DNA of 64,000 bases from Pseudomonas lini. Its GTDB lineage: Bacteria; Pseudomonadota; Gammaproteobacteria; Pseudomonadales; Pseudomonadaceae. Made by a program: the position numbers and the translations under genes. Numbering within the stretch: position 1 is the first letter of the stretch; every line of letters starts with the position of its first letter. Positions 17,877 through 27,020 of this stretch are shown one piece after another. The notes under the pieces are model-generated. The model made no database searches. It was given only the letters and a program-made list of their open reading frames with translations, and was not told the DNA's origin. The stretch lies in the NCBI RefSeq assembly GCF_001042905.1, contig NZ_JYLB01000001.1, positions 558,001 through 622,000 on the forward strand, given 5' to 3'.

Positions 17877-19352
17877 ATGTCGGTAAGTGAACCATCTGAT
17901 TTTCTGCGGGACGCACTGTGGTGCGAACGCATCTTCAATGGCGACTGGATACGTCCATTGGGCGGCGTCAACAGAGTCATCGAGCCGGCCACCGGCGAGG
18001 TACTGACCGTCACAGGATTAGCCGATGCAGCGGACATCGCGTTTGCCAGCCTGACCGCCGCCCGTGTTCAACCGGCCTGGGCGGCGTTGGGGCCACGGGA
18101 ACGCGCAGAGATCTTTCGCAAAGCCGCAGCCCTGGCCCAGCAACATTTTGCCGAACTGGCGCTGTACATCGCCCGGGAAAGTGGCGGCAGCCTGTTCAAG
18201 GGTGAACATGAGGTTCGCGAGGCGATCGTCTTGTTGCATCAGGCTGCCGGTCTGCTGTCGCAACCCCATGGTCTGGTCCTCCCAAGCGAAGCGGGGCGTT
18301 TGTCCTATGCGCGCCGGTTGCCCCATGGCGTGGTCGGGGTGATCTCGCCGTTCAACTTTCCCCTGGTGCTCTCCCTGCGTTCGGTGGCACCGGCGCTGGC
18401 GGCCGGCAACGCGGTGGTGCTCAAACCCGATCCGCAAACCCCGGTCAGTGGCGGTTTCATCATTGCCCGGTTGTTCGAGGCGGCCGGTTTGCCAAAAGGG
18501 TTGCTGCAGGTTTTACCGGGCGCAGCAGTGGCCGGTGAGGCCCTGTGCCGCGACCCGCATGTTCGGATGATCGCCTTCACCGGTTCGACCGCGGCCGGGC
18601 GCAAGGTTGCGGAGGTGGCTGGGCGTCATCTGAAAAAAGTCGCCCTGGAGTTGGGCGGCAAGAACTCGTTGATCGTGCTCGAAGGTGCCGATCTTGAATT
18701 GGCGGCGAGCAATGCCGCCTGGGGTGCCTGGCTGCATCAGGGGCAAATCTGCATGGCCACCGGACGCATCCTGGCCCATGAATCGATCGCTGAAGAACTG
18801 GTCCGCCGGCTGGCAGAGAAAGCCCGGGCGATCACGGTCGGCAATGCCGCTCGTGGCGAGGCGGTATTGGGGCCTTTGATCAACAAACGACAGTTGCAAC
18901 GCGTGCATGAAATCGTCACGGAGAGTGTGACTGCCGGGGCAAAACTGCAAGCCGGCGGCGAGTTTGAACGGTTGTTCTACCAACCCACGGTGCTTTCCGG
19001 CGTGCGCCCGGGCATGCGCGCATTCGACGAGGAAATCTTCGGCCCGGTCGCCACGGTGGTGAGTTTTACCAGCGACGATGAGGCCATCGACCTGGCCAAC
19101 CGCACCGAGTATGGCTTGTCCGCAGGGATCATTTCGCCTTCGGTCGGGCACGCGATGGCGATTGGCGAGCAACTCAATTGCGGTCTGCTGCACATCAACG
19201 ATCAGACGGTGGCCGACGAGTGCATCAACCCGTTCGGTGGGCGCGGCAGCTCGGGCAATGGCGGCAGCGTGGGCGGTCCGGCCGATTGGGACGAATACAC
19301 CCAATGGCAATGGGTGACGATCAAGGATAAGGCGCCACGCTATCCGTTCTGA
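17877..19352 (+). CDS. Aryl-aldehyde dehydrogenase (XylC/benzaldehyde dehydrogenase-like)
   Basis: A 491-residue ALDH. It has GVISPFNFPLVLSLRS, FTGSTAAGRKV, the active-site Glu in ALELGGKN, the nucleophile in LHQGQICMATGR, and EEIFGPVATV. The opening (FNGDWIRPLGGVNRVIEPATGE) and the C-terminal GPADWDEYTQWQW segment resemble XylC-type benzaldehyde dehydrogenases more than the vanillin dehydrogenase encoded at 32620. It is the first gene after the sigma-54 promoter, and the CalA-type dehydrogenase gene follows 59 bp later. The likeliest role is oxidation of the aldehyde made by that enzyme, for example coniferyl aldehyde to ferulate. It is not a close match to the CalB type I recall. GGGAG at 17866-17870 supports the start. 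Confidence 0.85.
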   Translation: MSVSEPSDFLRDALWCERIFNGDWIRPLGGVNRVIEPATGEVLTVTGLADAADIAFASLTAARVQPAWAALGPRERAEIFRKAAALAQQHFAELALYIARESGGSLFKGEHEVREAIVLLHQAAGLLSQPHGLVLPSEAGRLSYARRLPHGVVGVISPFNFPLVLSLRSVAPALAAGNAVVLKPDPQTPVSGGFIIARLFEAAGLPKGLLQVLPGAAVAGEALCRDPHVRMIAFTGSTAAGRKVAEVAGRHLKKVALELGGKNSLIVLEGADLELAASNAAWGAWLHQGQICMATGRILAHESIAEELVRRLAEKARAITVGNAARGEAVLGPLINKRQLQRVHEIVTESVTAGAKLQAGGEFERLFYQPTVLSGVRPGMRAFDEEIFGPVATVVSFTSDDEAIDLANRTEYGLSAGIISPSVGHAMAIGEQLNCGLLHINDQTVADECINPFGGRGSSGNGGSVGGPADWDEYTQWQWVTIKDKAPRYPF

Positions 19353-19411
19353 CGGACAGGACCAGGCCGACGAGGTCGGGCGAGTACACAAAAATAATAA
19401 GAGGACTCAAC

Positions 19412-20179
19412 ATGAAACTCGACAACAAGACGGTGCTGGTGACCGGGGTCTCCTCGGGTATCGGCGCCGCCACTGCAAGCCTGCTGCGCGCCCACGGCGC
19501 CCACGTGATTGGCGTCGATCTGAAGGCCCCGCACATGACCCTGGACGGTTTTGTCCAGGGCGATCTGAGCAGTGCCGAGAACATCGACCGGCTGTTGCCA
19601 CAGCTACCGGCACGGATCGACAGCCTGTGCAATATCGCTGGGGTGCCAGGCACGGCAAACCCGCAATTGCTGGCGCAGGTCAACTACCTGGGGCTGCGTC
19701 ACCTGAGCAGCGCACTGCTGCCGCGCATCACCGCTGGCGGCAGCATCGTCAATATCGCCTCGATCCTCGGCGCCGAGTGGCCGCTGCGCCTGGAACAGCA
19801 CAAGGCGCTGGCACGCATCGAAGGCTTCGCCGCCGCGCAGGCCTGGCTGGCCGAGCACCCGGTACCGGACGAGACCTGCTACCAGTATTTCAAGGAAGCC
19901 TTGATCGTCTGGAACTATCTGCAGGCCCAGCCCTGGTTTCTCGAACATTCAGTGCGCATGAACAGCGTGGCGCCGGGCCCGGTCTTCACGCCCATCCTCG
20001 GTGACTTCGTGAGCATGCTCGGTGAAGCACGAACCCAGGCCGATGCCCATCGCATGAAACGCCCTGGTTATGCCGATGAGGTGGCGGCGGTGATCGCATT
20101 CCTGTGTGCCGACGAGTCGCGCTGGATCAACGGCGTCAACCTGGCAGTTGATGGCGGATTGGCCTCCACCTACATCTGA
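19412..20179 (+). CDS. calA: SDR alcohol dehydrogenase, coniferyl-alcohol dehydrogenase (CalA)-like
   Basis: A 255-residue short-chain dehydrogenase. It has the cofactor loop TGVSSGIG at 11-18, NIAG at 74-77, Asn91, Ser117, and the YxxxK pair Tyr157/Lys161. Ser and Tyr are 40 residues apart, much further than the usual 13 or so. The same long spacing, as I recall it, marks the group containing coniferyl-alcohol dehydrogenase and Comamonas 3-alpha-hydroxysteroid dehydrogenase. With an aryl-aldehyde dehydrogenase upstream and ferulate genes downstream, oxidation of coniferyl alcohol to coniferyl aldehyde is the best call. A hydroxysteroid or other bulky alcohol remains possible. Confidence 0.8.
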   Translation: MKLDNKTVLVTGVSSGIGAATASLLRAHGAHVIGVDLKAPHMTLDGFVQGDLSSAENIDRLLPQLPARIDSLCNIAGVPGTANPQLLAQVNYLGLRHLSSALLPRITAGGSIVNIASILGAEWPLRLEQHKALARIEGFAAAQAWLAEHPVPDETCYQYFKEALIVWNYLQAQPWFLEHSVRMNSVAPGPVFTPILGDFVSMLGEARTQADAHRMKRPGYADEVAAVIAFLCADESRWINGVNLAVDGGLASTYI

Positions 20180-20184
20180 AACCA

Positions 20185-20287
20185 TGTGGTGAGGGGGCTT
20201 GCCCCCGTTGGGGCGCGCAGCGGCCCTGAATTCAGTACTGGTTTACGACTGCTTCGCAGCCGAACGGGGGCAAGCCCCCTCGCCACA
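20185..20287. repeat. Paired REP palindrome (GGGGGCTTGCCCCC type)
   Basis: Two inverted copies of a 'ggcgagggggcttgcccccgtt' core-type repeat flank a short, less conserved centre. It fills the gap between the CalA-like gene and the DUF1302 gene, so it may partly separate expression of the enzymes from that of the envelope module. Confidence 0.85.
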
Positions 20288-20324
20288 AGTGCAATGCCAA
20301 AAATAAAAATAATGAGGAGCGTCC

Positions 20325-21974
20325 ATGGACAACGTTAAACGTTGCTTTCGTTTCAAGCATTGCGCCCTGTTCCTGGCGTTATGCAGTGCAGGCGTGATGA
20401 TCGAAAGGGCCGAGGCCATGCAAATGGACCTGGGCGATTCCGACTGGAAACTGCGTTGGGACAACACCATCAAGTACAGCCAGGCCTGGCGTCTGCAAGG
20501 TCAGGACAGCCGATTAGTTAACGCACCGACCGCCAACGGTCTGTACCCCTCGATCCAGAGTCAGGGCGATAAAAACTTCAGCCGCGGCCTGGTCTCCAAC
20601 CGTCTGGATCTGTTTTCTGAAATGGACCTCAGCCGGCAAAACTACGGGCTGCGTGTGAGTGGCGCGGCCTGGTACGACGATATCTACAACCAGGACACCG
20701 ACGACAGCGAGCAACCGCATTTCCTCAGCGAGACCCGCAAGCTCCATGGTCGCGACGCGGAAATTCTCGACGCCTTCGTGTTCCTGCGCGGTGACCTCGG
20801 CGAAGACTCCCAGGGCGTGGTGCGTCTGGGCCGGCACAGCCTGATCTACGGTGAAAGCCTGTTCTACGGCGGCAACGGCATCGCCAATGCCCAGGGTCCG
20901 ACCGATGTGGTCAAGTTGCTCAGCGTTCCGGGAACCCAGTTCAAGGAGATCCTGCGTCCGGTCAATCAGATCTCTGGACAGCTGCAGATCAACCCGCAGT
21001 TATCGGTGGGCGCTTACTACCAGTTCGAGTGGGAGCGTTCCAATCTGCCCGGCGCCGGCAGCTACCTGAGCGATGTCGATGCCATCGGTTACGGCAGCGG
21101 TTCGCTACGCGAAGTGTTCGGCAACGACACCGTGAATGGCGGCGATCTGAAACCGAGGAACTCGGGGCAGGGCGGCATGCAGATTCGCTTCAAACCGACC
21201 GGGACCGAACTGGAACTGGGTTTCTACGCCGCGCAATATCACGACAAAGCCCCCATCGGCCTGTATGCCTACCTCGACGGTGCAGCCGCGGCGGCCACCG
21301 GGCTGCCGATCCTGAGTTCCTATCGTCAGGTCTACGCCGAAGATATCAAGACGGCCGGCGTCAGCTTCTCCACTGCCTATGGGCCGTTCAACTTTGCCGG
21401 TGAAACTTCGGTGCGCTGGAATGCGCCGTTGGTGAGCAACCTGCAGGTGGTGACCCCAGGCATGGAGGCCGATGGCGGCGATGACGCACTGTTTGCCCGG
21501 GGCAAAACCGCTCACGCCAACCTGTCGGCGATTTACCTGCTATCGCCTGGTGCTTTTTGGGATGGCGGCTCGGCACTGGCCGAACTGGCGTGGAACCGCA
21601 CCCTGAGCGTCACCGAGAACGCCGCGGCCCTGGATTCCAACACAACCCGCGATGCCACTGCGTTGCGGGTACTGGTGGAGCCTGCGTACTTCCAGATTGT
21701 CGACGGGATCGACCTGACCGTGCCGATCGGCATGGGTGTGGTGCTCGATGGGCGCTCTTCGGCGGTTAACAAGTCGGGCTTCGGCAATACCCATTCCGGC
21801 GACTGGAGTGTCGGGCTCAAGGCCACGTATCTGCAGCGCTGGGATGTCGGCCTCAACTACGTGAACTTCTTCGGGGCGCCGAAAGCCGGGCTGCGCGAGG
21901 ACGGCAATTTCAGTTACGGGCAGTCGCTGGCCGACCGCGACTTCGTCTCGCTCTACGTGAAAACCTCATTCTAA
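20325..21974 (+). CDS. DUF1302-family outer membrane protein
   Basis: A 549-residue exported protein. A signal peptide (LFLALCSAGVMIERAEA) leads into the DUF1302 start MDLGDSDWKLRWDNTIKYSQAWRL. It reads as a long beta-barrel with repeated strands such as GVVRLGRHSLIYGESLFYGGNG, and ends with FVSLYVKTSF, an aromatic-terminated outer membrane strand. GAGGAG precedes the ATG. The protein is the first member of a four-gene set (DUF1302, DUF1329, beta-propeller, RND). An outer membrane channel or receptor for a poorly soluble catabolic substrate is inferred from this context. No biochemical role is established in the sequence itself. Confidence 0.88.
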   Translation: MDNVKRCFRFKHCALFLALCSAGVMIERAEAMQMDLGDSDWKLRWDNTIKYSQAWRLQGQDSRLVNAPTANGLYPSIQSQGDKNFSRGLVSNRLDLFSEMDLSRQNYGLRVSGAAWYDDIYNQDTDDSEQPHFLSETRKLHGRDAEILDAFVFLRGDLGEDSQGVVRLGRHSLIYGESLFYGGNGIANAQGPTDVVKLLSVPGTQFKEILRPVNQISGQLQINPQLSVGAYYQFEWERSNLPGAGSYLSDVDAIGYGSGSLREVFGNDTVNGGDLKPRNSGQGGMQIRFKPTGTELELGFYAAQYHDKAPIGLYAYLDGAAAAATGLPILSSYRQVYAEDIKTAGVSFSTAYGPFNFAGETSVRWNAPLVSNLQVVTPGMEADGGDDALFARGKTAHANLSAIYLLSPGAFWDGGSALAELAWNRTLSVTENAAALDSNTTRDATALRVLVEPAYFQIVDGIDLTVPIGMGVVLDGRSSAVNKSGFGNTHSGDWSVGLKATYLQRWDVGLNYVNFFGAPKAGLREDGNFSYGQSLADRDFVSLYVKTSF

Positions 21975-21989
21975 TAAGGTGGATTCGCC

Positions 21990-23351
21990 ATGCAGAACAA
22001 CGCTTTCCTGAACACTTGCGTCCTCACCCTGACCCTTGCAGGCATGAGCCTGGCGCAAGCCGCGGTGTCGCCTGAGCAGGCTGCACGTTTGAAGACTGAA
22101 CTGACGCCCCTTGGCGGCGAGCGCGCCGGCAATGCCGATGGCAGCATCCCGCCATGGAACGGCGGTTACACCAAGGTCGCGCCCGGCTACAAAGCGGGTG
22201 ACAAACGTGCCGACCCATTCGCCGGCGAGAAACCACTGTATTCAATCAAGGCCTCGAACATGGAGCAGTACGCCAGCGGATTGGCCGAAGGCACCAAGCT
22301 CCTGCTGAAGAAATACCCGGACTATCGCCTGGACGTATACCCGACCCATCGCTCGGCAGCGGCCCCGCAATGGGTGTATGACAACACCGGCAAGAACGCC
22401 ACCCGTGCCACGCTGGACGTGGAAACCGAAAAAGTCGCCAGCGCTTATGGCGGCATCCCGTTCCCGATCCCGGACAACGGTGCGCAAGTGTTGTGGAACT
22501 ACCGGTTGTCCTGGCAGGGCGGTGAGACCATCAGCGCACCTTTTGATACCTGGCTGATGACCGCCGGTGGCAAGAAGGTCCAGGCGACCCGAGCCCTGTT
22601 CAGCTATCAGTTTCCCTACTACTCCGAAAGTGGCAGCCTGGAAAACTTTGCCGGCAAGTACCAGGTTGGCAAGCTGCTGACCGAACTGCCGTCCTCCAAG
22701 GCCGGCGAAGGCCTGATGACCCATTGGGACATGGACCCGGCCAACCGTGCAGCCTGGCAGTATCTGGTCGGCCAGCGCCGGGTACGCCGAGCGCCGAACA
22801 TCGCCTACGACACCCCGGACTTTGTCACCTCTGGCGTCGGTCTGTTTGACGAAGCGTTCATGCTGTTCGGGCCTACCGACCGCTACGATCTCAAGCTTGC
22901 GGGCAAGAAAGAACTGATCGTCCCCTACAACAATAATCGCGCCGGCCTGGCCAAGAGCGACGATCTGGTCAAACCGAACTTTCTCAATCCGGATCTGGTG
23001 CGCTGGGAGAAGCATCGGGTCTGGGTGGTCGAGGCCACGCTCAAATCCGGCAAACGTCATGTGGTGCCGCATCGGACCTACTACGTCGACGAGGACTCCT
23101 GGCAGATCCTGATGGTCGACGGCTATGACGCCCAGGGCAAACTGGGACGGCAGATGTATTCGCTGACGCTGCTGGCGCCGGACCTGCCGGCGCTCACTGC
23201 GCAAGTCATGTGGGGCAGCTACAACCTCGATACCGGCGCCTACTTCCTTAACGCTTCGAGCAACGATCTGGCGGTCCAGTACCAGACGATCGCAAAACCT
23301 TCAGCTTCCTTTTACACACCGGACGCCATGGCCAACGAAAACATGCGTTGA
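21990..23351 (+). CDS. DUF1329 (LolB-like) periplasmic protein
   Basis: A 453-residue exported protein with a signal peptide (TLTLAGMSLAQA, cleavage before AVSPEQAARL). The DUF1329 pattern follows: LTPLGGERAGNADGSIPPW, AYGGIPFPIPDNG and the late HVVPHRTYYVDEDSW segment. DUF1329 is described as related to the LolA/LolB fold, a beta half-barrel with a hydrophobic cavity. There is no lipobox Cys at the cleavage site, so the protein should be soluble in the periplasm. It starts 15 bp after the DUF1302 gene. A carrier role between outer membrane and inner membrane RND protein is inferred. Confidence 0.88.
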   Translation: MQNNAFLNTCVLTLTLAGMSLAQAAVSPEQAARLKTELTPLGGERAGNADGSIPPWNGGYTKVAPGYKAGDKRADPFAGEKPLYSIKASNMEQYASGLAEGTKLLLKKYPDYRLDVYPTHRSAAAPQWVYDNTGKNATRATLDVETEKVASAYGGIPFPIPDNGAQVLWNYRLSWQGGETISAPFDTWLMTAGGKKVQATRALFSYQFPYYSESGSLENFAGKYQVGKLLTELPSSKAGEGLMTHWDMDPANRAAWQYLVGQRRVRRAPNIAYDTPDFVTSGVGLFDEAFMLFGPTDRYDLKLAGKKELIVPYNNNRAGLAKSDDLVKPNFLNPDLVRWEKHRVWVVEATLKSGKRHVVPHRTYYVDEDSWQILMVDGYDAQGKLGRQMYSLTLLAPDLPALTAQVMWGSYNLDTGAYFLNASSNDLAVQYQTIAKPSASFYTPDAMANENMR

Positions 23352-23420
23352 ACCATGGAGCGCCGTGGCGGGCGAGAAGCTCGTTGCGGTCGCTGGCAAT
23401 TTTCCAGGCGGGATAAAGAC

Positions 23421-24524
23421 ATGAACGTTGAAAAAATCTTTGCGAGTTTCGGTCTGCGATGGAGTGCCGGCGCGCTGGCGTTGTGTCTGTTGGCGAGCAC
23501 GTCCATGACTGCGCAGGCCGCGACATTCGCGGTACTGCAGCAGCCGGCACTGCCGACCGCCAAGGCCGCGCGCGCGGTATTGCTTGGATTGGCCCGGGCT
23601 GGCGAGCGCCTGGTGGCGGTCGGCGAGCGCGGCATCGTGCTGCTCTCGGATGACTCTGGAATGACTTGGCGCCAGGCCCGTGTGCCGGTCAGCGTCAGCC
23701 TGACCGCGGTGCAATTCGTCGACGCGGAACAGGGCTGGGCGGTCGGTCATCTGGGCGTGGTGTTGCACACTGAGGACGGTGGCGAAACCTGGCACAAGCA
23801 ACTCGACGGTGAGCGTGCCGCCGCGCTGGCGGTGCAGGCCGCGGAGCGCGATGCCGATCAGTCAGGCGGCGCCAGCAACCTTGCGCAGGCACGGCAGATG
23901 GTGGACGACGGGCCGGATAAACCGTTTCTCGACCTGTACTTCAGTGACCGCCTGCATGGCTACATCGTTGGCGCCTATAACCAGATCTATCGCACCGACG
24001 ACGGCGGGCGAAGCTGGCGGCCGTGGATGCAGCATGTGAACAATCCGCAGGGCCTGAACCTGTATGGGATCCGCGCTTCGGGTAACGACCTGCTGCTGGT
24101 GGGCGAGCGCGGCTTGCTGTTGCGTTCGACCGACGCCGGGCATTCGTTCCAGCCTCTGAAATCACCTTATGAAGGCAGCTTCTTCGGTCTGCTCTGTACC
24201 CGCGGCGGAGCGTTGATTGCCTATGGATTGCGCGGCAACGCCTGGTGGTCCGAGGACCGTGGCAGCAGTTGGCGACGCCTCGACACCGGCATCGAATCAA
24301 CCCTTGCGACAGCCATCGAGCTGCGTGACGGCAGCTTGCTGTTGGCCAGCCAGAGCGGTGAATTTTTGTTCAGCCATGACCAGGGTCGCAGCTTCGACAA
24401 GCGCCAGAGCCGCAGCGGCGGGACGGTCGCTGCCGTGCAACAGGCAGCCGACGGAGGTCTGGCCAGCGTCGGTTTGAGTGGCGTGGCCACTGACCAGGAT
24501 CCGCGGGCTTCCGCCAAACCTTGA
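23421..24524 (+). CDS. YCF48/Asp-box beta-propeller protein, exported
   Basis: A 367-residue protein with a signal peptide (ALALCLLASTSMTAQA). Repeated Asp-box/YCF48-like turns follow: DSGMTWR, DGGETWH, DDGGRSWR, DAGHSF, DRGSSWRR and DQGRSF, spaced as in a bladed propeller. YCF48/Hcf136-like proteins act as assembly factors or scaffolds for membrane proteins. This one probably sits in the periplasm and may support the adjacent RND protein. The ATG at 23421 is preferred over the in-frame opening at 23355 because it gives the signal peptide directly. Confidence 0.85.
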   Translation: MNVEKIFASFGLRWSAGALALCLLASTSMTAQAATFAVLQQPALPTAKAARAVLLGLARAGERLVAVGERGIVLLSDDSGMTWRQARVPVSVSLTAVQFVDAEQGWAVGHLGVVLHTEDGGETWHKQLDGERAAALAVQAAERDADQSGGASNLAQARQMVDDGPDKPFLDLYFSDRLHGYIVGAYNQIYRTDDGGRSWRPWMQHVNNPQGLNLYGIRASGNDLLLVGERGLLLRSTDAGHSFQPLKSPYEGSFFGLLCTRGGALIAYGLRGNAWWSEDRGSSWRRLDTGIESTLATAIELRDGSLLLASQSGEFLFSHDQGRSFDKRQSRSGGTVAAVQQAADGGLASVGLSGVATDQDPRASAKP

Positions 24525-24576
24525 AACTTCACGGTGTAGCGCTATCGGGCCATGGCCCGTGCAACAGGAGTCAGAC

Positions 24577-27000
24577 TTGAAAGACGACAAAACCCAAACC
24601 GTGATCGGCCGCCTGGAAGACTTCGACCAGGCGTCGGGCAATTTCGCCGAGCGAATGATCTTCAACCATCGACCGTTGGTGATCCTGCTGTGTCTGCTGG
24701 TGACGCTGGTGCTCGGTTGGCAAGCCACGCGCATCGGTATCAATGCCAGCTATGAGAAAACCATCCCTACGGGGCACCCCTATGTCGCCAACTTCCTGGA
24801 GAACCGCAGCGAGTTGAGCGGTCTGGGCAACTCGTTGCGAATCGCTGTGGAGGTCAAGCAGGGCAGCATCTTCACCAAGGATTACCTCGACACCCTGGCC
24901 AGGCTCAACGATGAGCTTTATCTGCTGCCGGGTGTCGACCGCCCCTACATGAAGTCGTTATGGACCCCGACCACGCGCTGGACCGCAGTGACTGAGGAGG
25001 GGCTCGATGGCGGCACCGTGATCCCCGATGATTATGATGGTTCGGCGAGCAGTATCGAGCAGGTGCGAACCAACGTCGCGCGTTCCGGTGAGGTCGGCCA
25101 ATTGGTCGCCGGTAACTTCAAGTCCAGCGTGATCTTCGTGCCGCTGCTCGAAGTCAGTCCGCAGACTGGCAAAGCCCTGGACTACGGTGAGTTCTCCCGG
25201 CAGCTGGAGGCGCTGCGGGACAAGTACCAAACCGATGAACTGCGAATCCACATCACCGGTTTCACCAAAATCGTCGGCGATCTGATCGAGGGGCTGACCC
25301 AGGTCTTGTTGTTCTTCGTGATGGCGGTGTTGGTGACCGTGGTGGTGCTTTACGGTTACACCCGCTGCGCGCGCAGCACTCTGGTGGTGGTGACGTGTTC
25401 GTTGGTGGCTGTGCTCTGGCAGATGGGCCTGCTCGCGATGCTTGGGTATGAGCTGGACCCGTACTCGGCGCTGGTGCCGTTTCTGGTGTTTGCCATTGGC
25501 ATGAGCCATGGCGCGCAGAAGATGAATGGCATCATGCAGGATGTCGGTCGTGGCACCCACCGGGTAGTGGCCGCGCGTTATACCTTCCGCCGACTGTTCG
25601 CCGCCGGTATGACCGCTTTGCTCTGCGATGCGGTGGGCTTTGCCGTGTTGCTGCTGATCAATATCCGAGTGATTCAGGACCTGGCGATCACCGCCAGCCT
25701 CGGCGTGGCGGTGCTGATTTTCACCAACCTGATTCTGCTGCCGATCCTGCTCAGCTATATCGGTGTCAGCCCGACAGCGGCGCAACGCAGCCTGAGTTCG
25801 GAAACCGCCGAGCTGCAAGCACAGATCAAGCATCCGTTGTGGCGTGTGCTCGATTTGTTCACCCAACGTCGCTGGGCCATTGGCGCGATGCTGGGCGGCC
25901 TGCTGCTGGCAGCGTTTGGTTTTGCCGTGAGCCTGAACCTGAAGATCGGTGATCTCGACCCCGGTGCTCCGGAGTTGCGGGCCGACTCGCGCTACAACCG
26001 CGACGCGCTGTTCATGACCCAAAACTATGCGGCCAGTTCGGATATTTTCGTGATCATGATCAAGACGCCGGAAGATCAGTGCACGCGCTACGCCAGCCTG
26101 TCCGCCGTGGACGCGTTGGCCTGGCAACTGGAGCAATTGCCTGGCGTGGAGTCGACCACTTCAATGGCGGCGATGAGCAAGATCGCCACGGCCGGTTACA
26201 ACGAAGGCAACTTCAAGTGGTATGAGCTGATCCCCAATGACGGTGCGCTGGGCGCCGTGCAGACCCGGGCACCGCGGGAACTGTTCAATCAGGGCTGTTC
26301 GATGCTGTCGCTGTACGTTTACCTGTCCGATCACAAGGCCGATACCCTGAATCGTGTGGTGGAGGCGAGCGAGGCCTTCATCGCAGCGCATCAGGTGCCC
26401 GAGGTCAAATTCATGCTGGCCGCCGGCAGCGCCGGGATCGAAGCCGCGACCAATATCGTGGTGAAAAAATCCATGCACGAAATGCTGTTCTGGGTCTACG
26501 GCGCGGTCAGCCTGCTTTGCCTGCTGACCTTCCGTAGCTGGCGCGCAACCCTTTGCGCGATGCTGCCGCTGATGCTCACCTCGATTCTTTGCGAGGCGCT
26601 GATGGTGGGGCTGGGCATGGGCGTAAAAGTGGCGACACTGCCGGTGATTGCACTCGGGGTGGGGATCGGCATCGACTATGCACTCTATGTGTTGAGCGTG
26701 ATCCTGGCGCGAATGCGTGCCGGTGACACTCTGGCCCAAGCCTATTACCAGGCGCTGTTGTTCACCGGCAAAGTGGTATTGCTGACCGGCATGACACTGG
26801 CGGTCGCGGTATCGACCTGGGCCTTCTCGCCGATCAAGTTCCAGGCCGATATGGGTATCCTGCTGGCCTTCATGTTCCTGGTGAACATGCTTGGCGCCTT
26901 GATCCTGCTGCCGGCTCTGGCCTGGCTGCTGCTGCCGCAGAAGGTCTTCGCAAAAAAGCCTGAGGCGAGTGTGCTTGTGCAGTGGGTCAAGGAGGGCTGA
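24577..27000 (+). CDS. RND-superfamily (MMPL-type) transporter
   Basis: An 807-residue inner membrane protein with two repeats, each a membrane helix, a large periplasmic loop and a 5-helix block. The first helix is about residues 28-48 (PLVILLCLLVTLVLGW); the second repeat begins at RRWAIGAMLGGLLLAAF. It resembles hydrophobe/lipid exporters of the RND superfamily rather than tripartite drug pumps, and no membrane-fusion gene accompanies it. The start is the TTG at 24577, with AGGAG 6 nt upstream; the longer reading from 24478 would overlap the propeller gene. It closes the envelope module. Export or uptake direction cannot be told. Confidence 0.88.
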   Translation: MKDDKTQTVIGRLEDFDQASGNFAERMIFNHRPLVILLCLLVTLVLGWQATRIGINASYEKTIPTGHPYVANFLENRSELSGLGNSLRIAVEVKQGSIFTKDYLDTLARLNDELYLLPGVDRPYMKSLWTPTTRWTAVTEEGLDGGTVIPDDYDGSASSIEQVRTNVARSGEVGQLVAGNFKSSVIFVPLLEVSPQTGKALDYGEFSRQLEALRDKYQTDELRIHITGFTKIVGDLIEGLTQVLLFFVMAVLVTVVVLYGYTRCARSTLVVVTCSLVAVLWQMGLLAMLGYELDPYSALVPFLVFAIGMSHGAQKMNGIMQDVGRGTHRVVAARYTFRRLFAAGMTALLCDAVGFAVLLLINIRVIQDLAITASLGVAVLIFTNLILLPILLSYIGVSPTAAQRSLSSETAELQAQIKHPLWRVLDLFTQRRWAIGAMLGGLLLAAFGFAVSLNLKIGDLDPGAPELRADSRYNRDALFMTQNYAASSDIFVIMIKTPEDQCTRYASLSAVDALAWQLEQLPGVESTTSMAAMSKIATAGYNEGNFKWYELIPNDGALGAVQTRAPRELFNQGCSMLSLYVYLSDHKADTLNRVVEASEAFIAAHQVPEVKFMLAAGSAGIEAATNIVVKKSMHEMLFWVYGAVSLLCLLTFRSWRATLCAMLPLMLTSILCEALMVGLGMGVKVATLPVIALGVGIGIDYALYVLSVILARMRAGDTLAQAYYQALLFTGKVVLLTGMTLAVAVSTWAFSPIKFQADMGILLAFMFLVNMLGALILLPALAWLLLPQKVFAKKPEASVLVQWVKEG

Positions 27001-27020
27001 AGGGCTCGGCACGTTGGACC

